NCBI RefSeq assembly: GCF_033568475.1
Contig: NC_133120.1
Span: 88,492,151-88,556,150, forward strand
Length of the DNA: 64,000 nt
Direction: 5' to 3'
Source of the DNA: Henckelia pumila
Taxonomy: Eukaryota > Streptophyta > Magnoliopsida > Lamiales > Gesneriaceae
The translations under genes and the position numbers were made by a program. The first letter of the stretch is position 1. Each line of letters begins with the position of its first letter. Shown piece by piece: positions 11,470-24,200 of this stretch. The notes under the pieces are model-generated. The model was given only the letters and a program-made list of their open reading frames with translations, was not told where the DNA came from and ran no database searches.

Positions 11470-11763
11470 ATGACGTCCTTAATAAAATTAGAAAAGGATC
11501 TAGGAGATTTAGAAAATAACATTAATAAGATCAATCTAACAATACAAGAATTAGAGAAAAATTTCAAAGAATATATTGATTTAGCAACAACTAGATTAAT
11601 AATTGAACAAGAAAGACATAGTAATGAAATATTAAACTATCTTAAGGAAGTTCTTCCAATAGATAAAGGAAAAAGGAAAATGGAGGAAGAACCACCATTC
11701 AAAATCGAATCATGGTATAGAAATCCCCTTAGTTATGAAAAACATAAGTATGAAGATGTTTAG
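11470..11763 (+). CDS. EPRV-A 97-codon coiled-coil ORF (virion-associated-protein position)
   Basis: An intact short frame from ATG 11,470. The first two thirds are heptad-like (IKLEKDLGDLENNINKINL), then a basic KGKRKMEEE segment. In caulimoviruses a small coiled-coil virion-associated protein is encoded just before the coat protein, and this ORF has the same position and type. Its stop overlaps the ATG of the next ORF (11,756) by eight bases, typical of compact viral genomes. It is probably inactive, since its neighbours are broken. Confidence 0.5.
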   Translation: MTSLIKLEKDLGDLENNINKINLTIQELEKNFKEYIDLATTRLIIEQERHSNEILNYLKEVLPIDKGKRKMEEEPPFKIESWYRNPLSYEKHKYEDV

Positions 11764-13147
11764 TGAAACAGACCAATCTGATTTTGAACAAATAGGAGTA
11801 AATACAGAAGAATTATATCATTCACATTAGGAATCAGAACAATACAGAGATATGTATATTTCAGAATTAGAATCCGAAGATAATTCCAGACCACGATTAA
11901 ATCTACGAAGAAATGTAGAAGGTAGTGGCGAAAGCGATGATGAAGAATTTAAATATAACAGAGACCAATATTATGGATCTTATAAAGATGTTAGAGATAT
12001 TTTTAGAGAATAAAAAACATCAGGATTTGTGAAACAGAATATTTTAGATTTAGGTTGTTCAACAGCTAAAGAAAGAAAATCAAAGATAGATCATTGGGCA
12101 AATGAACTATCAGTACAAATTCAATTAACACCATTATTAGATAAAAGTGAGAATATTCAAGTTTTAACTGATGGGATGATAAAAATGACATTGGTAGGAG
12201 CAGTAAGAACGTGGGCTGAAAATTTAGTAATTACTAATCTACCACAAGGAATGACAGGACATCGATATTTTGAACTATTTGTTGATGCCTTGTACCAAGA
12301 ATTTTTGGGAGTTTCTAATAATGATGCTAATCTGGTAGCCAAAAACATAGAACAAAATAGAGCAATTTTTATTCTGGATAATATAAAATTATGCAATTTA
12401 TGTTATCTAGAAGAATTTATATGTGATTATGAAACAAACTATTATCAGTTAATAAAAGCTGATAAAAAAGAACATTATAAATTAAGTATTTTTAATAAAA
12501 TATCTAATATATCAATAAATAGTAAAGATGAATTCTTAACTAGCGCTTATGCCAAAACACTAGGAGGAGCTATTAAATTTATTAAAGATATTATAACAAA
12601 AAAATGTCATGAAGTAACATTAAATAAAAGAATATCCAAATCTTACAAACAAAATAATAAACTCTGTTGTGACAAAATGGAATTCACAGTAAAAGAATAT
12701 GGTTGTAAAACAAACATGTCACACAACCATTTAAAACGACAGAAATAAAATAAATTTAATAAACCTTATAAATCTTTTAATAAAAAATTTATTTCCTATA
12801 AGAAAAAGAAATTTAAAAGAAATTTCTTCAGAAAACCTTATAAAAGAAAATTTTATAAAAAATTTGATAATAAAAAACCAACTTGCCCAAAAGGTAAGGA
12901 AAATAACTGCACATGTTGGTTGTGCAATGAAGAAGGTCATTATGCAAATGAATGTCCAAAACAAAATGAAAAGAAAAACAAAGTTAAATTATTAGAAGAA
13001 TTATACACTCTTGGATTTTATCCAGTAGAAACAGTTGAATTTTAATCAGATGATGAAAATATTTATTATCTTGATGAATCAAGTGAATCAGATTCTGAAT
13101 CCGACTCTACACTTGATAATTTCGAAAATAATAATGCTTCTCGTTAA
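11756..13147 (+). pseudogene. EPRV-A coat-protein-like gene with zinc knuckle, in-frame stops
   Basis: One frame of about 464 codons from ATG 11,756 to TAA 13,145-13,147, interrupted by stops near 11,828, 12,011, 12,746 and 13,043 and no frameshift. It has an acidic N terminus (ESEDNSRPRLN), a central helical capsid-like domain (12,029-12,600), a very basic Lys-rich block (12,750-12,880), the knuckle CWLCNEEGHYANEC (about 12,911-12,952) and an acidic Ser/Asp C terminus. Acidic ends, a basic block and one CCHC knuckle are the signature of caulimovirid coat proteins. The fragment ends at this gene's stop codon; protease/RT is absent. Confidence 0.75.
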
Positions 13148-13487
13148 GCCAAGGGCAGTTTTTGGAAAATAAAAGTCTAGGTACTAAACTCAAACATTTG
13201 TTTGTCTTAGGTACCTATTGCCAAGTTGCCCATAAAATAATTGTAAAAGTAATTTGTAATATTAATTTAATAGGGGTAAATTTGTAAAAAAAAAAAAAAA
13301 GGAAAAATGACAATAAATATGAAAATTAGATTATTGGGATGACGAAAAATGAAATGTAATATAAATGAGTGAGACTGAGGTAATAGTTTTATTGCAAATG
13401 TAACTAGATTGACATGTCTCGTGAATAAGATCCGTGAGATGTCTCACAAGAGATCTACTCTATTTTTAAACGGCTTCATGAAAGTAA

Positions 13488-13898
13488 CAGTGTGTTTTGG
13501 AAGGGATTTGGTGGGATTTGAATTTGCAAATACTATTTTGTTGTTTGACAAAACGGAATTTTAAAACAGAATTGATATTTGATGGAATTTCATTTAACTA
13601 AATGAAATCCTTACAAAATTGGTCGGATTTCATGAGATTTGGGTTTATAAAAACATTAAAATTATTTCTAATAATAAATTTATAAACTTTAGTATAAATT
13701 TAAGTTTCTCTAACATTTTTTTTTTAAAAAAATATCACTTTCCTAAAATTTATGCTAGTAAATTTTAATATATATTTTAACTTTTTTCCAAACACCAAAA
13801 TGGAATTTGAATTCCATGAATTTCAATTTCAAATCCAATTTCAATTTCAATTCCAAATTCAATTTCAAATTCTATTTTTTAGACATCCAAACATACTG
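13488..13898. mobile_element. Probable non-autonomous DNA transposon (about 0.4 kb)
   Basis: The ends are imperfect inverted repeats: CAGTGTGTTTTGGA on the left and TCCAAACATACTG on the right. The interior is AT-rich with runs of TTTCAATTTCAA-type repeats near the right end. No coding sequence. Class is uncertain because no clear target-site duplication is visible. Confidence 0.45.
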
Positions 13899-14257
13899 TA
13901 TTGTGGAGATGGATTTTAAGAAAAAATGAGAAAGATTTCTTATAAATTTAATCATTAAATAAACCCAAATCGCGAATTTGAGCCAAAGATGGGATCATTG
14001 GAGTGATGTTCGTACATGTAGGATGAAATTATCTTGTGAGATACGAGATTAGACCTAGAATGATAAACTTTTGTATTTTTGTTTGGTTCGAGTTAACTCA
14101 AACATCTTTTGAAGAAAATTATAAGTCTAAGGTCGTTGTTGTTTGGATTTAAAATTAATTATTAAACAGACTCTAGACCACGGACTATTTATCTGAATTA
14201 TTATTTATTACAAGTCTTTTACACAAAGCTTGTGTAATTCATTTTGTAGACTACTAA

Positions 14258-14363
14258 GGTAGTGTTTGCAACCTTTAAAAATAATTGATTATAGAGATTT
14301 TCTTCATTAATTTGTGAAGAGAATCTTCATAATAACTTATTTTTAAAGGTTGCAAACACTACC
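14258..14363. mobile_element. 106-bp Tourist/Harbinger-like MITE with perfect terminal inverted repeats
   Basis: GGTAGTGTTTGCAACC at the left end is perfectly inverted at the right end; the inverted arms extend about 27 bases each. The element is flanked on both sides by TAA, the 3-bp TWA duplication typical of PIF/Harbinger elements. The perfect arms suggest a fairly recent insertion or strong constraint. Confidence 0.75.
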
Positions 14364-14470
14364 TAAATTAGTTTGAGAGATTATCCATCGTACACCAATT
14401 AATTACGGCTTTAGATTGGTCACGACTTAAAGAAAACGAAAATTTTAATCCAGTTCGAAGAATACCTTAT

Positions 14471-15563
14471 GGCTGTGTTTGGTTTACATGATTAGCTTAG
14501 GATTGAGCGCTAAACCAGTGTTTGTCTGGATTTTTGGACTTCTTTCCCAATCTTGGAGTCCCGGTATTAAATACTATTCAGAATGGAAAATAGATCCCAA
14601 GCTCTGCCAGGGTTTATGAGTCCACTTTTGTACAGTGTTATAGATTAGGGTATAAAATTACCTCTTTGTCCCTGGATATTTATTCAACCTCATTTACATG
14701 GCGTAGATCTCAGATCTAGATCAGGATGTAGATAACAGAGAATGGATTCAAACCATAGATAATCACCGTTGCAGCAGAGAATTCCGCTCAACCAGTGTAT
14801 ATGCGAGAATAAAAAATCGTAAACATGTATGCAAGATCTTCGCAAATATTTTTGAGAAATTTGTGTATGAAGATTAGAGATTTTTCCAACTCACACTACG
14901 GGTAACAATCAAAATCGGATTTCAGCTCAAATCACAAAAACATGTAAAGTATTTTCTTACTTACACTAGGAGTATAACTGAACCAAAAATCAAACCCATT
15001 AAAAAACCCAAATGTGATATACAAATCACTGTAAACAACCATATTCATTGCACGTGAGACGTGTCAAATTGTGTACACCAAAATATTTATCTCCAAAAAT
15101 CACCTACCGTCAAATGGATCTTGGTATCTAATTTTGAGGAGCAGATTAGGAGAAATTCATGTTAATTAGCCAAATCGAATGAAAGGCATTGTAATTGATT
15201 ATCTTTAAAAACACGTGAAGGAGGCAAGAAGCGAGATGAAGATATAATGCCCAGATCTGTTATGCAAGGAATGAGTGTAGGATTTGAGAATTCATCCGAA
15301 CTTCGTTTGGGTTTAAAAAAAGGATGAGATTTTGTGGGGGATAAATAAATATGTATATATCTTTTGCAGATCGGATGTGTATGAAGGGCATTATCGAAAT
15401 TGAAAAATTGAATGTATTAATCCATTCAATTATCCAAGCAAAATAAAATCCTAATCAGTCATACCGAACAAAGTGAAGTGTATCCATATTTTTTAATAAT
15501 CCCTATATTATCCATAAAATTATCAATCCATCAATTATCCTATCATGACAACTAAACGCACCC
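14471..15563. mobile_element. Probable 1.1-kb non-autonomous PIF/Harbinger-like element
   Basis: The left end GGCTGTGTTTGGTTTACATG and the inverted right end GGGTGCGTTTAGTTGTCATG match at most positions over about 25 bases, and TAT flanks both sides. The interior has no coding sequence. End type and length fit a Tourist-like element without transposase; imperfect ends suggest age. Confidence 0.5.
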
Positions 15564-16808
15564 TATGTATGGAAGAAATTGGACATGTCCGGCATAAGTT
15601 CACATTTTCATTGCTTTGGAATGATAAATTAATGGACCTTTTTTTACATCTATGGGTTCAGCCCAGTGTAGCCCGTTGGCTATATTTATACTAGCGTATT
15701 TGTATATTCATTGTGTGTGACAAAAAATTTGATTTTTTTATTAAAATTAATTTTGGAAAAAAATATAATAAATTTATGGGAATAAAAAATAAATTTTTCT
15801 TGGGTTAAATATTAGTCAGATACACACAACGAATGTTTCTTGGGTTAAATATTAGTCAGAAGTATCTGAAGAGTAGTTAAAAAATCATGAATTAATATTT
15901 ATATTAGTTATTTTCCACCATTTTTTTTTTCAAATAATTTGAAATTTTTTAGATCAGACCAAGTTGGTTTTTCTAAGACCCTCTCACTTAATAAATAGGT
16001 ATAGATTAGTAATTATTTATGCCACAATAAGGAAAATAAGTGTACAATTTTTATGTACGTAATTACAATTGATTTACAATTTTTTAGATAATTAATTAAT
16101 TTTCAAGTTTTATTATTATTATTATTATATTATTAATTCGCCGGATATCAATAAATATCATGCCCAAATTTAGAAATTCATAAACCATAACCTCTGGTTG
16201 AAAGAAAAAATATTTTGTTCAACCCTATATATGCATTGCTGGTATTTCGGAGCGACCACTTTAGCGGCCCAGCACAGCAGCAAGCAGCCAACCCACACTT
16301 CGGCTCTAAGTCCACTTCAGCCTTCGCCACCGCCTTCTCCGTATCTTCCAACATACGCCTCCGTATCCTCATCTGTCTCCGGCAATTCTCATCCTCGAAT
16401 CACCTTCAATCGCCGAAATACTTCCCCCACTTCAAACTAATCATCTAGGTAATCCCCTAAACTTAGCCATTTCCAATTTTCTGTTTTGATGTTTTCTGCA
16501 CAAAATTTCCGTTGATTGGGTATATTCTTGAGGCTTCATTCTCATCCCATAAATACGGTATATGCTTTATTATCACTTTTTCCTTCGACAGAAGGAAGTA
16601 AATAATCCGAAGGATACCGCGTGAGTAAAATTCCTTTTCTTTTATTCCGCTAGGACCATGATTAAAACCTCACTTTCTCGTACTTAAAAAGGTTTTGTTA
16701 TCCAACTTTGAAACTGTCTAGTTGATGAGTGAATGACTTAGAGTTGGAGTCACAAAATTAAGTATTACTATCTGCTTAACATCATTCTTTGACCAGCAGA
16801 GGAAGAAC

Positions 16809-18349
16809 ATGACATCTCGACCAGAGCTCCAAGCCCCGCCAGAGATATTCTACAATGACGAGGAAGCTCGCAAGTACACATCTTCTTCTCGTATCATCGA
16901 TATTCAGGTACTGTCTTTTATTGCACCTCAATTTTAGTGTATCATGTATGGATGTATTCATGTTTTCTCAATGCTGTTCTATTCAAAGGCTAAACTTTCG
17001 GAGAGGGCATTGGAGCTTCTTGCGTTACCGGATGACAACATGCCCAGATTACTACTTGATATTGGTAATTTTCTATTCTTTATTTTTAGATTCAGGTTCA
17101 CATTAATTTCTCATGAAGTTGGCTGGACGATATTCTCAAGTGTTTGTTGTTGACTTTAAGTATTGAGTTGCGGATCTTCCATGAGCACATAATAATTACT
17201 CTTGCTAGGGTAGAATTTCGATGTTAATTGTGAGTTCAAGTTGCAAACTGGTATATCATGATGCGATCTCACTCATGTGTATCAAATAGTTTGAACACAC
17301 ATGGCACATAACGTGTCTATGTAATTGTTCCACTTTGGAGGTTTCTGTATCAGTCCAATGTATCGAGCTACAAGAATAATGTTTGGTTGCTAAATATTTC
17401 CCCAGAAAAAAAGTAGTGGTTCCAGGAAGAGATACCTCATTGACAAATTAAATATGAGTTGCCAAAAGAATTTCAAACACCATAGAATAAATATTTTAAT
17501 TTTGTACTACCTTTTGTTGCTGCAATTTTGATCAATATATTTATTCAGTCCATAATTATGATTAAAGTGCTGTGTAGAGGGTTTTTGCAACTACTAGGGA
17601 TTGTGAGTTTGTAAATCTCTAGTAGTCATGAAAATACAAACAGTTTACCAAGGTTAATTCTTTACATATGTACTCGATTGTGATGGCTCACATAATTTCT
17701 ACGTGTCTCTGTCTCTATATAAACGTTGATGAGTTTTCAAGATGCCATCTTAAGCGCTAACTTTTTTAATTCTAAATATGCACTTTTTCATTTTGATATT
17801 GTTGTAACCTTTTATTATTTCAATGGCTTTATTAGGTTGTGGATCAGGGCTCAGTGGGGAGACATTAACTGAAAATGGTCACCAGTGGATTGGTTTCGAT
17901 ATATCACAAGCGATGTTAGGTATATGGCTTTTCTATTTTATTATATTTCGAATAACATACAGCTTACTCTTTCATGGTTCTGTTTTTACGCTTGTACCTG
18001 TGATTAATCCAGACGTTGCATCGGAGCGTGAAGTTGAGGGTGACCTTCTGCTTACTGATATGGGACAGGTTGGCACTAAAGTTTTTTTTAGTTCATATCT
18101 ATTGCATTTCATTCTAAAAAGTTGATGTCTTATAAGTTGCTTATTATTATTACTAGTAATCCACGCATGCGAAAATTCATGTGCATTAATAGTTTATATT
18201 ACATCTAAAATTAATAAACATTTTTTTTATATTTTTAAATTGAAAAATAAAGATTAAAGTAGTTATAAGTACTAAGAGACATTTTTGTCTATCCATTAAT
18301 TTACCAAGTTGGTTATTTTAAGAGGTTCATGTATTATTATATTGTATAG

Positions 18350-18393
<44 letters not shown>

Positions 18394-20093
18394 GCTTTGC
18401 AAAATATGTGGAACATAAATGTGAGAATCCAATGTCATTGCTTTTCCTTGCCATGATAAGATCTTGTAGTTGATCTCCAAAAAAAGGTTAGACCACTCTT
18501 TTTCTTAGATTTGAGTGAAGTTGATCGGTTATAACTTATATGTTAAGGTAAGATTAGGTATAGGGATTCTTTATCTTCAACGAGTGAATATATCATCCCA
18601 CCAATCATCGCAACATTATTGTTATTAAAGCTTGCTGGTTTATCTTACCCATTGGAATTGAATGTCTAAAACTTGGTCTATCATTTAGTTTGTGTCATGT
18701 TGATTGATGGATAATCATGTATACATGTTAAACCCTTGTAGGGTTTGGGGCTAAGACCGGGAGTTATCGATGGTGCCATTAGTATATCGGCTGTACAGGT
18801 TATTCTTCTGTACCTTTCTTATGATATGTGCTTTCATTGATCTTAATTAATTAAATAATGACCAATTCATGTAAATGATTTTTAATTTTAAGAGTATAAA
18901 AGGTTTTTGTAACAGGAAAATAATGATATTTTTGTGACCCAGTATATCTGTACCTTGTGGCACCTGTATTTTACCGTACAAACTACGATGAAATTAAAAG
19001 TATTGTTGACTTGATCCAGTTGCCTGCAGTTGGGTTTAAATTTGCTGTATTTATAACCACACGTTACACCTCAGCGAAATAGGTTTCCGTGATTTATAGA
19101 TCTCTTTCTTTTCTTTTAGCAAATTATCCTCGTCTGATATCTTCCTACTCTCATTCTCTCCTATCAGTGGTTATGCAATGCAGACAAATCTTCTCACGAG
19201 CCACGTTTGAGATTAAAGTATGTAATTTCTTCTCAGTCAAAATGTTTTCCATCGATACTGATAAATGGCAAGTGTTGCTTTGTGATAGGCTGTTCGCTCA
19301 TGCCTTACGCAGCGAACATATAGATCTGAATTTTTATTAATCATTGTAGGGCATTTTTCGGGTCGTTATACCGATGTTTAGCGCGTGGAGCAAGGGCCGT
19401 GTTGCAAGTGTATCCTGAAAATCTGGCTCAACGTGAGCTGATTCTAGGTTTTGCTATGAGAGCTGGCTTTTCTGGGGGTGTAGTTGTTGACTTCCCGCAC
19501 AGGTATATAAAAGATTATGGCAAGTCATCCTGTTTTCAATAATTTCGACAATGTCACAATGTCCTGTCAGCTTCCTGGCATTTCTTCTCTCTAGTTTGTT
19601 TCACATTTGAAGTGGATTCAAGCCACAATATGTTGAAAAGAAGAGAATGCTTCAGTAAAAAGGTTGTCACTCTGATAGGTTTTCTTTTTGTGCAGTACCA
19701 AGAGTAGAAAAGAATACCTTGTGCTCACTTGTGGACCACCATCTCTGAAAAGTGCCATTCCAAATGGGAAAAACGAAGATGAGGAAAATTGTGGCGATGA
19801 AGAGAGCAGTGGAGATGAAGAGAATGAATCTGTGCGTACCCATTTACTTGATCAACAGATATATGTATGCATAGGAGACTTGGTACTTGCTTTATTCTTG
19901 GTGCGAAATAATGCTTTCTGGTTTGCAGGTTTGTGTGTCCGACAGGCACAGACCTAGAAAAAAACAAAAGTTAAACAAGAATGTTAAAGGAAGAGCATGG
20001 GTTATGAGGAAGAAGGAACAGTTGAGAAGAAAGGGCAACACCGTCCCTCCAGACACAAAGTACACTGCCCGGAAACGAAAAGCTCGATTTTAA
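16809..20093 (+). CDS. RID2: 18S rRNA (guanine-N7) methyltransferase, BUD23/RID2-like, nine exons
   Basis: Exons: 16,809-16,907; 16,989-17,064; 17,836-17,919; 18,013-18,068; 18,742-18,798; 19,168-19,217; 19,350-19,502; 19,696-19,831; 19,929-20,093. All have GT-AG borders and join to 291 codons with no stop; the family is about 290 residues. The N terminus reads [15 protein letters not shown]. The SAM-binding motif [12 protein letters not shown] spans exons 2-3, GFDIS follows, and [15 protein letters not shown] covers the exon 5-6 join. The C terminus is basic and Lys/Arg-rich ([12 protein letters not shown] ... ARKRKARF), as in the nucleolar BUD23 family. The enzyme methylates a guanine of 18S rRNA during small-subunit maturation with the Trm112 partner. 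Exon 8 encodes an acidic spacer. The start is the first ATG that gives the conserved N terminus. Confidence 0.95.
18349..18391. repeat. (TTA)n microsatellite in the intron between exons 4 and 5 of the RID2-like gene
   Basis: About 14 uninterrupted TTA/ATT units. Much shorter than the (TTA)90 tract at 34.3 kb; both show this genome carries ATT-type microsatellites. Confidence 0.9.
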
Positions 20094-21280
20094 TCACCAA
20101 AACCCGTCCTCATCCTCCCGACTGGTCGGGTTATTGAAATCTGGCAAGCATTTTGTGGTGTTTGCAATATCAAAATTTGACCCCACTTGGCGTTTTTTCG
20201 TCTCCCTAGAGCCGAAATAGTCATTGAAATTTGAAAGTCCGTAGTTGACATCATTCTCAAACACTATATTATATAGTTTCATTTTCTGTTTGTGGTTCCA
20301 TAACGTATTGATACTTTTTCAAATGAAAGTTGAGAGGTTTATGTTTTACCATATTCGGTTGGTTTTTAAGAGAGTAGTGAAATGATGCTGGGGGTTCTCT
20401 CCTCTTTATCGTTTACAAGGTACCAAAAGCAAATGAGCCCCACACTCCGGACTCCGGAGAATATTAATTAAACAATATAGATATGCATTTTTTAAAAAAG
20501 TTTATTAATAAATCGTTTGCTCAGTTTAGCTTATTCTTTCTTAACAATGATAATGTGATATACTATATTTAAATCGGCAGGTTTTTTGTGAGACAATCTC
20601 ACGTATCTATGTCTGTGAAATGACACATATCTAGGAAAATCAATATTTTTTCGTGAGTTGAATCGTATAAGAGATTCTTATTATAAAATTAGTTTACATC
20701 TCATAAAATTGTGTGTATTGAAAAAACTAATTTTTAAAGAAATAATAGTAGCAAGATCGAGGAAAAGAAAAACTTCGAAATAATCAATCAACCCTATTAA
20801 ATTCATCAATTTGATTTGGTAAAATTCAGAAATTCAATTCGTATATTTTTTTTTAAAAAAATAAAAATAAAATAAAATCGAATTGGTTTAATTCGATTTG
20901 AATTTAAATTAAGGCAATATTTGATATTTCCTATCATTTTGGTCTAAATATGGAAACAACCCCGGCTCCTCGATCAATTACAACCGAACCAGGGGTCCCT
21001 AAACCCATCTTTATTACAAAACAAAATAAAACAATAATAAATAATCGTTTGATACTGAAGGAAGAATTGCGATTTCTGCTGGGTGGAATTCCCTTTCCCT
21101 TTTCGGAACGCAAAAGCTCAAGTAACGGTTGTGTCATCTTCACTCTCTCGATTTCCCAACCCCTTAAATCATGCCTAAAGTCGTTTTACTGCATTCAAGA
21201 TCATGATCCTTGATTCTTCCTGTTCTGCCCAACGAATTTGTCCGAGAGATTTCATTCAAATGAAGCTGTTCTAGGAATTT
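20094..21280. other. Intergenic region between RID2-like and CDP1/PARC6-like genes
   Basis: Holds the 3' end of the upstream gene and the promoter and 5' leader of the next. It is AT-rich. A degraded repeat at about 20,585-20,715 is listed separately. No supported coding sequence. Confidence 0.7.
20585..20715. repeat. Degraded MITE-like repeat of the GTGAGACAATCTCAC type
   Basis: The block opens TTTGTGAGACAATCTCACGT and continues with a TCTGTGAAATGACAC-like segment and AAGAGATTCTTATTATAAAA, ending with ATCTCATAAAATTGTGT. I recognise this as a decayed member of a very common plant short repeat whose intact copies carry GTGAGACGGTCTCAC-type ends and which I associate with Lamiales. A related fragment may occur at about 13,410-13,460. 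The family assignment is from memory. Confidence 0.4.
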
Positions 21281-24200
21281 ATGGCAAATTTTCATGCATT
21301 GGTGACCACTGTGAATGACCTCTGCTGTTGTAGTCAGAACAGCGCCAGGTTTCAGTGGAATGGCAGCTTTGTGTATTTGAATAGGAGAAAAGGCTGCTGT
21401 ACGAAAAATAAATGTGGGAATTCTAGTTATTGTAATGGTGGCAGAGTTAGGGTTCCTGCGGTTGGTCGCCCATGGAGATTACGTGCTGCCACGGATCTTC
21501 GATTTGCTGAGGACAGCAAAAAAAGCATTGTGCAGAATCAGGTCCCGTTTGTCGAAGTCCCCGTCACTTGCTACCAGGTTCTCACCTTTTTTTTCCCCTT
21601 AATTCGTTTATCTTATGCTTTTTGATGAGAGTATGTTTTTTCACCTTGATGAGATTGTTTAGGGATTGTTTTGATAGTTTATGCCTTTTTTTTTCTCTCT
21701 CATTCATAATAATCTTGTGCCTTTGGATAATCTTCAATGTGGCTTGGCTTGTTCAGTGGTTGGTGGTAATAATTCGTTTTGATACGTATGCTGTTATGTG
21801 GAACATTTTATGATGCAGTGTGTCAATGTTGAGTCTACAAATGCAATCACAATCGTTTGTGTGATGTGATGTGATGTGATGTGATGTGATGCGCCGCAAA
21901 ATAGCTCACTGTTTTAATAATTGGAAATACTTTGCTCCGATGCCTCAGCAAAGCTTCTTTCGCCGGGATTTTCTTTTTTATGCTTTGGACAAAGGTTTAT
22001 AGTGCAGTGCACTCCACGACTTATTCATCAAGGCTTGTTTTTCAGTAGGCATCTGCCTAAATTACATTGTATCTTCCGATTTCAGTTTCATATGTTAACT
22101 TTTGATGTTATATGCATGCAGATTCTTGGCATTCATGATCAAGCGGAGAAAGATGAAATTGCTAAAGCAGTAATACATCTGACAAATACTGAGATTGAGG
22201 AGGGTTACACGGAAGCTGTTGTTGTATCTCGCCCTGTATGGATTGAACTATATGGTTTTTTCAGTGCTGAGTTTAATTAGCTACACATGAATAGGATATT
22301 CTTTTGAAGGGTTTGTTTTTACGTTTTCATAGCAGCTAACCTTCATAGTTATCTTATGAGTGTATTTGCTGCTGATTTCCCTCAGAAGGTTCTGAAGGAT
22401 GTGAGAGATAAACTTCTATTTGAACCAGAATATGCTGGAATTATCAAAGAAAAGCAGCCTCCCAAATCTTCTCTTAAAATTCCATGGGATTGGTTACCTG
22501 TGGTACTTTGCCTTCTTCAGGAGGTATATTCCAGTCAGTGATTTGTATGAAATTTCTATTGAAAAACTTTAGGCAGATCGCAACTTTGCAAATCTTCTAT
22601 TGCAATCCAACTTATTCGTGGTTTCTGAGGTTATGCTATTCAACATTTCGGGCTTGGAAAATGTTTTCTGCCTATGTTGATCGTGATATTATTCAATTGA
22701 ATCAATTTAGGCAGGAGAAGAAAAACTTGTGCTTGAAATTGGACGAAGAGCCGTGCAGCATCCATGCGCAAAGCCATTTGCTCATGATATACTTCTTGCA
22801 ATGGCCCTAGCAGAGGTAAGAAAAAAGTGGAGGTCAGAACCTTGAACAAGTTTTTTCCTGGCAGTTTTGTGTTATTATCTTCACTTATTTCATGTGCTTT
22901 TTTGAAGTGTGCGATCGCTAATGTTGGTTTTGAGAAGAAAAATATTTCTCATGGATTTGAAGCCCTTGTCCGCGCTCGGTACCATCTTGGAAGAATGAAT
23001 TCACTGGGCAAGTTGAAGCTGTTATCTCAGGTGACCTTCATTCGGTATTTTTTTCCCTTTAAATATGCTGCCTCTTTTGTTTGATGGATTGTTATGCCAT
23101 CCATTCAAATTAATAAATAAAATATGCAAATTGCCAGAACAATGATTCTGGAAGTGGAAAGAGAAAGTAAGAACGCCTTACGATGATGATGTGACCTTAA
23201 TGCTGGAACTCATATCTCATTCCATGAGTAATTTTGTATCTCAATGAGGAATTTTATTCGCAAGGTTATAGATGGAACTGCAATTGAGTGGTATTTGTGA
23301 CCTAACATTACATAAAAACACCACCTGTTGTCTCTTCGAAGGAGAAACGGTAATGGGTGCATTCACTTGTTGCTATGAAGATGTTTACTAAAATCATATA
23401 TCTGGAATTTTCTAGCTTTTATTGGTCTCTTTCGATTGGGGATATTTTTGAGTTGCCCTTGATGATTTAGTTTAGACCGCTACTGTAGCTCGCCGCTCAA
23501 AATTTTGCATTGAAATGTTTCTTTTAGATTGAAGAATATTTAGAAAAGCTTGCTCCTGAGTGTACGTTGGAGCTATTGAGGATGCCTTATACGCCTGATA
23601 ATGCCGAACGAAGACGTGGAGCTATCTCAGCTTTGCAAGAATTGCTCAGACAGGGCCTTGATGTTGAAACTTCTTGCCAAGTTCAAGACTGGCCATGCTT
23701 CTTGAATCGAGCACTAAAAGAACTCACGGCCTCTGAAATTGTCGATCTTATTCCTTGGGATAATTTAGCTGTTACAAGGAAGAATAGGAAGTCGATCGAG
23801 TCGCAGAATCAAAGAACTGTTATTGACTGTGATAGCTTCTATGTGGTTATGTTAGCTCATATTGCTCTTGGGTTTTCAAGCAAACAAACTGACTTGGTAA
23901 ACTCTTAGTTTCCTAAATTAGCTTCTGATATATTCGTCCTAATCATAAAAATGTCAGTGCCTGCATATTTTAATTTTCCGTGTTAAAAAAACAGACTTGG
24001 ATGTGATGTGATGGCTCACAATCTGTCCTATAAACTTCAGATTGATAAGGCAAGTGTTTGAGTTTTACTTATGAATCAGAGTCTTATAAATTTCATTTTC
24101 AGAGAAAAAAAAGAAAAAAGAATCATATAGATTTCTAATCAGTAGCTTGGCTTCTCTTTTAGGCCCTGAGAGTATCTGTCCTGGAGTTATCAAGCTCCAA

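Larger units (their letters stand above)
7973..13147 (+). mobile_element. EPRV-A: decayed endogenous pararetrovirus fragment (Caulimoviridae)
   Basis: Order along the + strand: ORF of unknown function, TATA box and poly(A) signal, tRNA-Met primer site, small ORF, movement-protein-like ORF, coiled-coil ORF, coat-protein-like ORF with zinc knuckle. This is a circular caulimovirid genome opened between the coat gene and the polymerase gene; no protease or reverse transcriptase is present. Separate genes rather than one polyprotein recall caulimovirus- or soymovirus-like layouts, though I cannot assign a genus. It shares no visible similarity with the EPRV-B cluster at 34-64 kb. Confidence 0.75.
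13148..16808. other. Gene-free AT-rich interval upstream of the methyltransferase gene
   Basis: No supported coding sequence. It contains a poly(A) run near 13,287, three probable non-autonomous DNA transposons (13,488-13,898; 14,258-14,363; 14,471-15,563), a 24-base direct repeat (TTCTTGGGTTAAATATTAGT-type) near 15,797 and 15,836, and a short (ATT)n near 16,111-16,136. The last 600 bases are the promoter and 5' leader of the next gene; a 5'-UTR intron between about 16,449 and 16,800 is possible (CTAG/GTAATC ... ACCAGCAG). Confidence 0.7.
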
